From: Pseudoalteromonas sp. MSK9-3
GTDB taxonomy: Bacteria > Pseudomonadota > Gammaproteobacteria > Enterobacterales > Alteromonadaceae
Assembly (NCBI RefSeq): GCF_003590335.1
Contig: NZ_MIET01000070.1
Coordinates: forward strand, 1 to 64,000
Length of the DNA stretch: 64,000 bases
Direction of reading: 5' to 3'
The first letter of the stretch is position 1, and each line of letters begins with the position of its first letter. The position numbers were made by a program, and so were the translations under genes. The notes beneath the pieces are model-generated. The model was not told the origin of the DNA, did no database searches, and worked only from the letters and a program-made list of their open reading frames with translations. Positions 61,945 to 64,000 of this stretch are shown here, in pieces.

Positions 61945-63056
61945 TGATTTTAACAGATGCTTACGCGAGCTTAGACAATTTCTTGCCCGGGTTGAAAGAG
62001 AAATTAGCGTCGCAAAATTTTAGTGATAACGAAGCTGAGCATAGCCCCGTCATCAGTTGGTTTAAAGACAGTGGTGGTTGTCGCTTAATGGTTAAAAAGT
62101 GTTATGGGGGCGTCGAGCTAACCCCATGGCAAGGCGTTTTGGTTCAGCTGGGGTTAGGGGCACTGTCTCCGTCTTTGGCCATTGGTGCCGGTATGCATCA
62201 GTTTTCTATTGCAACGTTACAAGAAATGGCTAAAACCAGTACGGGTCTGGAGTCGCTCTTATTAGAGGCAATTGCCAAAAATGATTTGTTGGTGTCATCG
62301 GCATTCAGCGAAGGAAATACATCTAAAAGTATCCTTAAAAGCCAGATCATTGCTAAACCAAGTGGAAAAGGGTTTATTGTAACTGGCACTAAAAAACCCT
62401 GTAGTTTAGCCCATGATATGGATTTATTAACAGCGAGTGTGCGTGTTGAACCTGAAGACGCAGACCCCTATTTTGCGGTTGCACTCATTCATAAAGAGAA
62501 TGACGGCGTTAATATAGAGCCGTTTTGGGGCGCAAACTTCCTTAAAGCCAGTCAAAGTGAAGCGGTACAGTTAAATGAGGTGTATGTACCTCACAGTATG
62601 CTCGTTAATGTTGATGAGAATATGGCTTATCATGCGCATATTTGTGGCTTTGTGTGGTTTGAGTTACTGACAACTGCGTCGTATCTAGGCATGGTGTACG
62701 GGCTTGTGGACGAAGCGAAAAAGCGTGGGCGCTTATGTGATCAAGACACCGTGGCTGCTTATATCAAGCTTGATACCGGTGCGCTTGCACTAAAAGCAAT
62801 CACGTATGATATGCATGACCAAACGCAAGATACATTATCGCAAGTGTTGGCCTGTCGATATCATTTACAAGAGGTGCTAACGCAAGTCACTGCACAGGTG
62901 ATGGAAAAAGTCGGAGGCCTTAATTATATTGGTGATAACTATTTTTCAAGTATAGCGCAGACGATTCATGCCTTTAATTTTCACCCGCCTGCTAAGCACA
63001 GTATGATAGCGCCACTGGCCGCATATTATGATAATCAACTTTTGGTGATGGTATAA
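61944..63056 (+). CDS. Acyl-CoA/acyl-ACP dehydrogenase-like protein
   Basis: The 370-residue protein belongs to the acyl-CoA dehydrogenase superfamily: an N-terminal helical part with CYGGVELTPWQGVLVQLGLG, a beta-domain start at LVSSAFSEGNT with the usual FAD-facing Ser/Glu, a GFIVTGTKKPCSLAHDMDLL strand segment and a C-terminal four-helix bundle. The usual catalytic Glu region near the C-terminus is difficult to assign by eye, so it may be an unusual or carrier-protein-specific member. In tambjamine pathways, TamT is such an enzyme and introduces a double bond into the acyl chain; by analogy it may desaturate here. Two bases separate it from the next gene. Confidence 0.85.
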   Translation: MILTDAYASLDNFLPGLKEKLASQNFSDNEAEHSPVISWFKDSGGCRLMVKKCYGGVELTPWQGVLVQLGLGALSPSLAIGAGMHQFSIATLQEMAKTSTGLESLLLEAIAKNDLLVSSAFSEGNTSKSILKSQIIAKPSGKGFIVTGTKKPCSLAHDMDLLTASVRVEPEDADPYFAVALIHKENDGVNIEPFWGANFLKASQSEAVQLNEVYVPHSMLVNVDENMAYHAHICGFVWFELLTTASYLGMVYGLVDEAKKRGRLCDQDTVAAYIKLDTGALALKAITYDMHDQTQDTLSQVLACRYHLQEVLTQVTAQVMEKVGGLNYIGDNYFSSIAQTIHAFNFHPPAKHSMIAPLAAYYDNQLLVMV

Positions 63057-63058
63057 AA

Positions 63059-63886
63059 ATGCGAATTGCACTTTCTAATATAGAAAATGTTGCAACTCAA
63101 AACGCGATGGTAACGGTATTGCGCCGTCACCATCGCGATATAAAGTTAGTAATATTAAGTGATCCATACTCCCACAGAAATGGTGGTTTTTTCACTCAGT
63201 TTGCTCGTAATTTACGATTGCGCGGTATGGGGTTTGTCAATTACTTGTGTATCAAGATGACAGCGATGCCTATTATGCGTTTTACAGCGAAGGTATTTGG
63301 TAAAAAGCCTTTACCCAGTATTGAGCAAGTGTGTGCTGAATATCAGATACCCTGTATTAAAGTGAAAGATATTAATTCAAAAGAGGCTGTGGCTGAGGTA
63401 AAGCGCCAGCAAATAGACTTATTATCCATATTTTATTTTGATCAGATTTTACATGAGGCGATGATAGAGGCCCCGAACATTGGGGTTGTGAATTTCCATC
63501 CTGCATTTTTGCCAAGTTGTAGAGGCTTGTTCCCTGTTTTGTTTAGTTATTTATATAATGAACAAAAATATGGCTTGTCGGCACATTGGGTGACCAACAC
63601 AGAAATAGATGCGGGCCCACTTATTGCACAATGTGCTGTAGAATGCCAAGAGCCAAGCTGCTTACTGCAATTAGATCGTACGGTATGCGATCAATTCATT
63701 GTATTTTACCCGCAAGTAATGGCATTGTTATCTGATGACTTGAATACACTTTCGCCGTACACTTGCGCGACTGAAAGTTATTATTCTTATCCTAATAAAG
63801 CACATTTAAAAGCGTTAAAAGTGCGACAATTACCGTTTTTACGCGTTGGCGATATTGCTAAAATGATGCTGGACAGTCCTCAATAA
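63059..63886 (+). CDS. Formyltransferase (methionyl-tRNA formyltransferase-like fold)
   Basis: The 275-residue protein has the formyltransferase core: the Asn-His motif in VVNFHPAFLPSCRGLFPVL and the aspartate in NTEIDAGPLIAQC, which together bind 10-formyl-tetrahydrofolate and activate the amine. The N-terminal region (about 1-120) is more variable and starts with an apparent RIALSNIENV beta strand. Housekeeping fmt lies with def, so this one, in an operon with an aminotransferase, is more likely to N-formylate the amine product or a sugar amine. It is the last complete gene here. Confidence 0.85.
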   Translation: MRIALSNIENVATQNAMVTVLRRHHRDIKLVILSDPYSHRNGGFFTQFARNLRLRGMGFVNYLCIKMTAMPIMRFTAKVFGKKPLPSIEQVCAEYQIPCIKVKDINSKEAVAEVKRQQIDLLSIFYFDQILHEAMIEAPNIGVVNFHPAFLPSCRGLFPVLFSYLYNEQKYGLSAHWVTNTEIDAGPLIAQCAVECQEPSCLLQLDRTVCDQFIVFYPQVMALLSDDLNTLSPYTCATESYYSYPNKAHLKALKVRQLPFLRVGDIAKMMLDSPQ

Positions 63887-63976
63887 GGCCGCTGAGCTAA
63901 TTATATTAAGCTAAATTTATGCATGTTGCAGGCGTTTAGCCTTTAAACGGTTATTTTTATTCAACAAGGAACCACA

Positions 63977-64000
63977 GTGAAGTTACTCGTTCTCTTACTT
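63977..64000 (+). CDS. Start of a further gene, cut by window edge
   Basis: A GTG at 63977, preceded by AAGGA at 63966-63970, opens the frame VKLLVLLL, which runs off the window. Such hydrophobic starts are common in glycosyltransferases, sulfatases and signal peptides, but eight residues are too few to identify it. It lies 90 bases after the formyltransferase in the same direction and may belong to the same pathway. Confidence 0.45.

Noticed and set aside
59256..64000. A tambjamine or prodigiosin cluster
   Set aside because: No pyrrole or bipyrrole genes are in view, and the reductase and aminotransferase are separate, so I do not assign it to that pathway.
1..64000. CRISPR arrays, tRNA, rRNA and phage modules
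   Set aside because: I saw no regular spacer repeats, no cloverleaf candidates, no rRNA-like segments and no phage structural genes.

Overview
The window looks like a chromosomal segment from an AT-leaning marine gammaproteobacterium of the order Alteromonadales, most like Pseudoalteromonas. This is an inference from the gene families, the many signal-transduction and TonB/RND genes and my recall of similar proteins; there is no rRNA or marker gene here to prove it. I saw no tRNA, rRNA or CRISPR array.

Region 1 (1-8.1 kb) is a graveyard of mobile DNA. It holds the N-terminus of an IS110-type transposase at the left edge, two intact 324-aa Y1 (HUH) transposases of the REP-associated type, the remains of a third copy into which one of the intact copies is nested, a 549-bp direct repeat that is the 3' tail of an IS110-family element, an IS1182-like transposase tail, a probable group II intron 3' end, and a 145-bp short repeat in opposite orientations. 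Passenger genes are a small secreted protein, a small membrane protein, a stand-alone TipAS-domain protein and a glutathione S-transferase-like protein.

Region 2 (8.1-15.2 kb) is a self-contained unit: periplasmic adaptor, ABC ATPase, FtsX/MacB-type permease, NtrC-type response regulator and histidine kinase. A good sigma-54 promoter with upstream inverted repeats precedes it, so the response regulator probably drives its own operon.

Region 3 (15.2-37.3 kb) is core-like chromosome: a LruC/GEVED surface protein with a coupled lipoprotein, a LysE exporter, a MATE pump, a MocR regulator divergent from a PLP decarboxylase, a ToxR/CadC-like regulator, a chemoreceptor with its own solute-binding protein, a globin-coupled diguanylate cyclase, a YdcZ-type membrane protein, an acetyltransferase and a DEAD-box helicase.

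Region 4 (37.5-44.4 kb) is a Cus-type copper/silver efflux operon: a Met/His/Cys-rich small protein, an outer-membrane factor, an adaptor carrying two CusF-like domains, and a CusA-like pump.

Region 5 (44.4-59.0 kb) holds a lipoprotein, a MocR-like regulator that seems to have lost its PLP lysine, a lipoprotein polysaccharide deacetylase, cytochrome b561, a LytTR regulator, a TonB-dependent siderophore receptor behind a Fur-box-like site, an AraC regulator, a cupin, an S66 peptidase, a GGDEF protein, a DUF2235 hydrolase and acetyltransferases.

Region 6 (59.2-64.0 kb, running off the right edge) is a tightly overlapping operon: NAD(P)-dependent thioester-reductase-like protein, class III aminotransferase, SRPBCC protein, acyl-CoA-dehydrogenase-like protein, formyltransferase, and the start of another gene. 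A 23-bp near-perfect palindrome lies just upstream. It looks like part of an undescribed small-molecule pathway, possibly making an unsaturated alkyl-amine or formamide. This is the most interesting part of the window.
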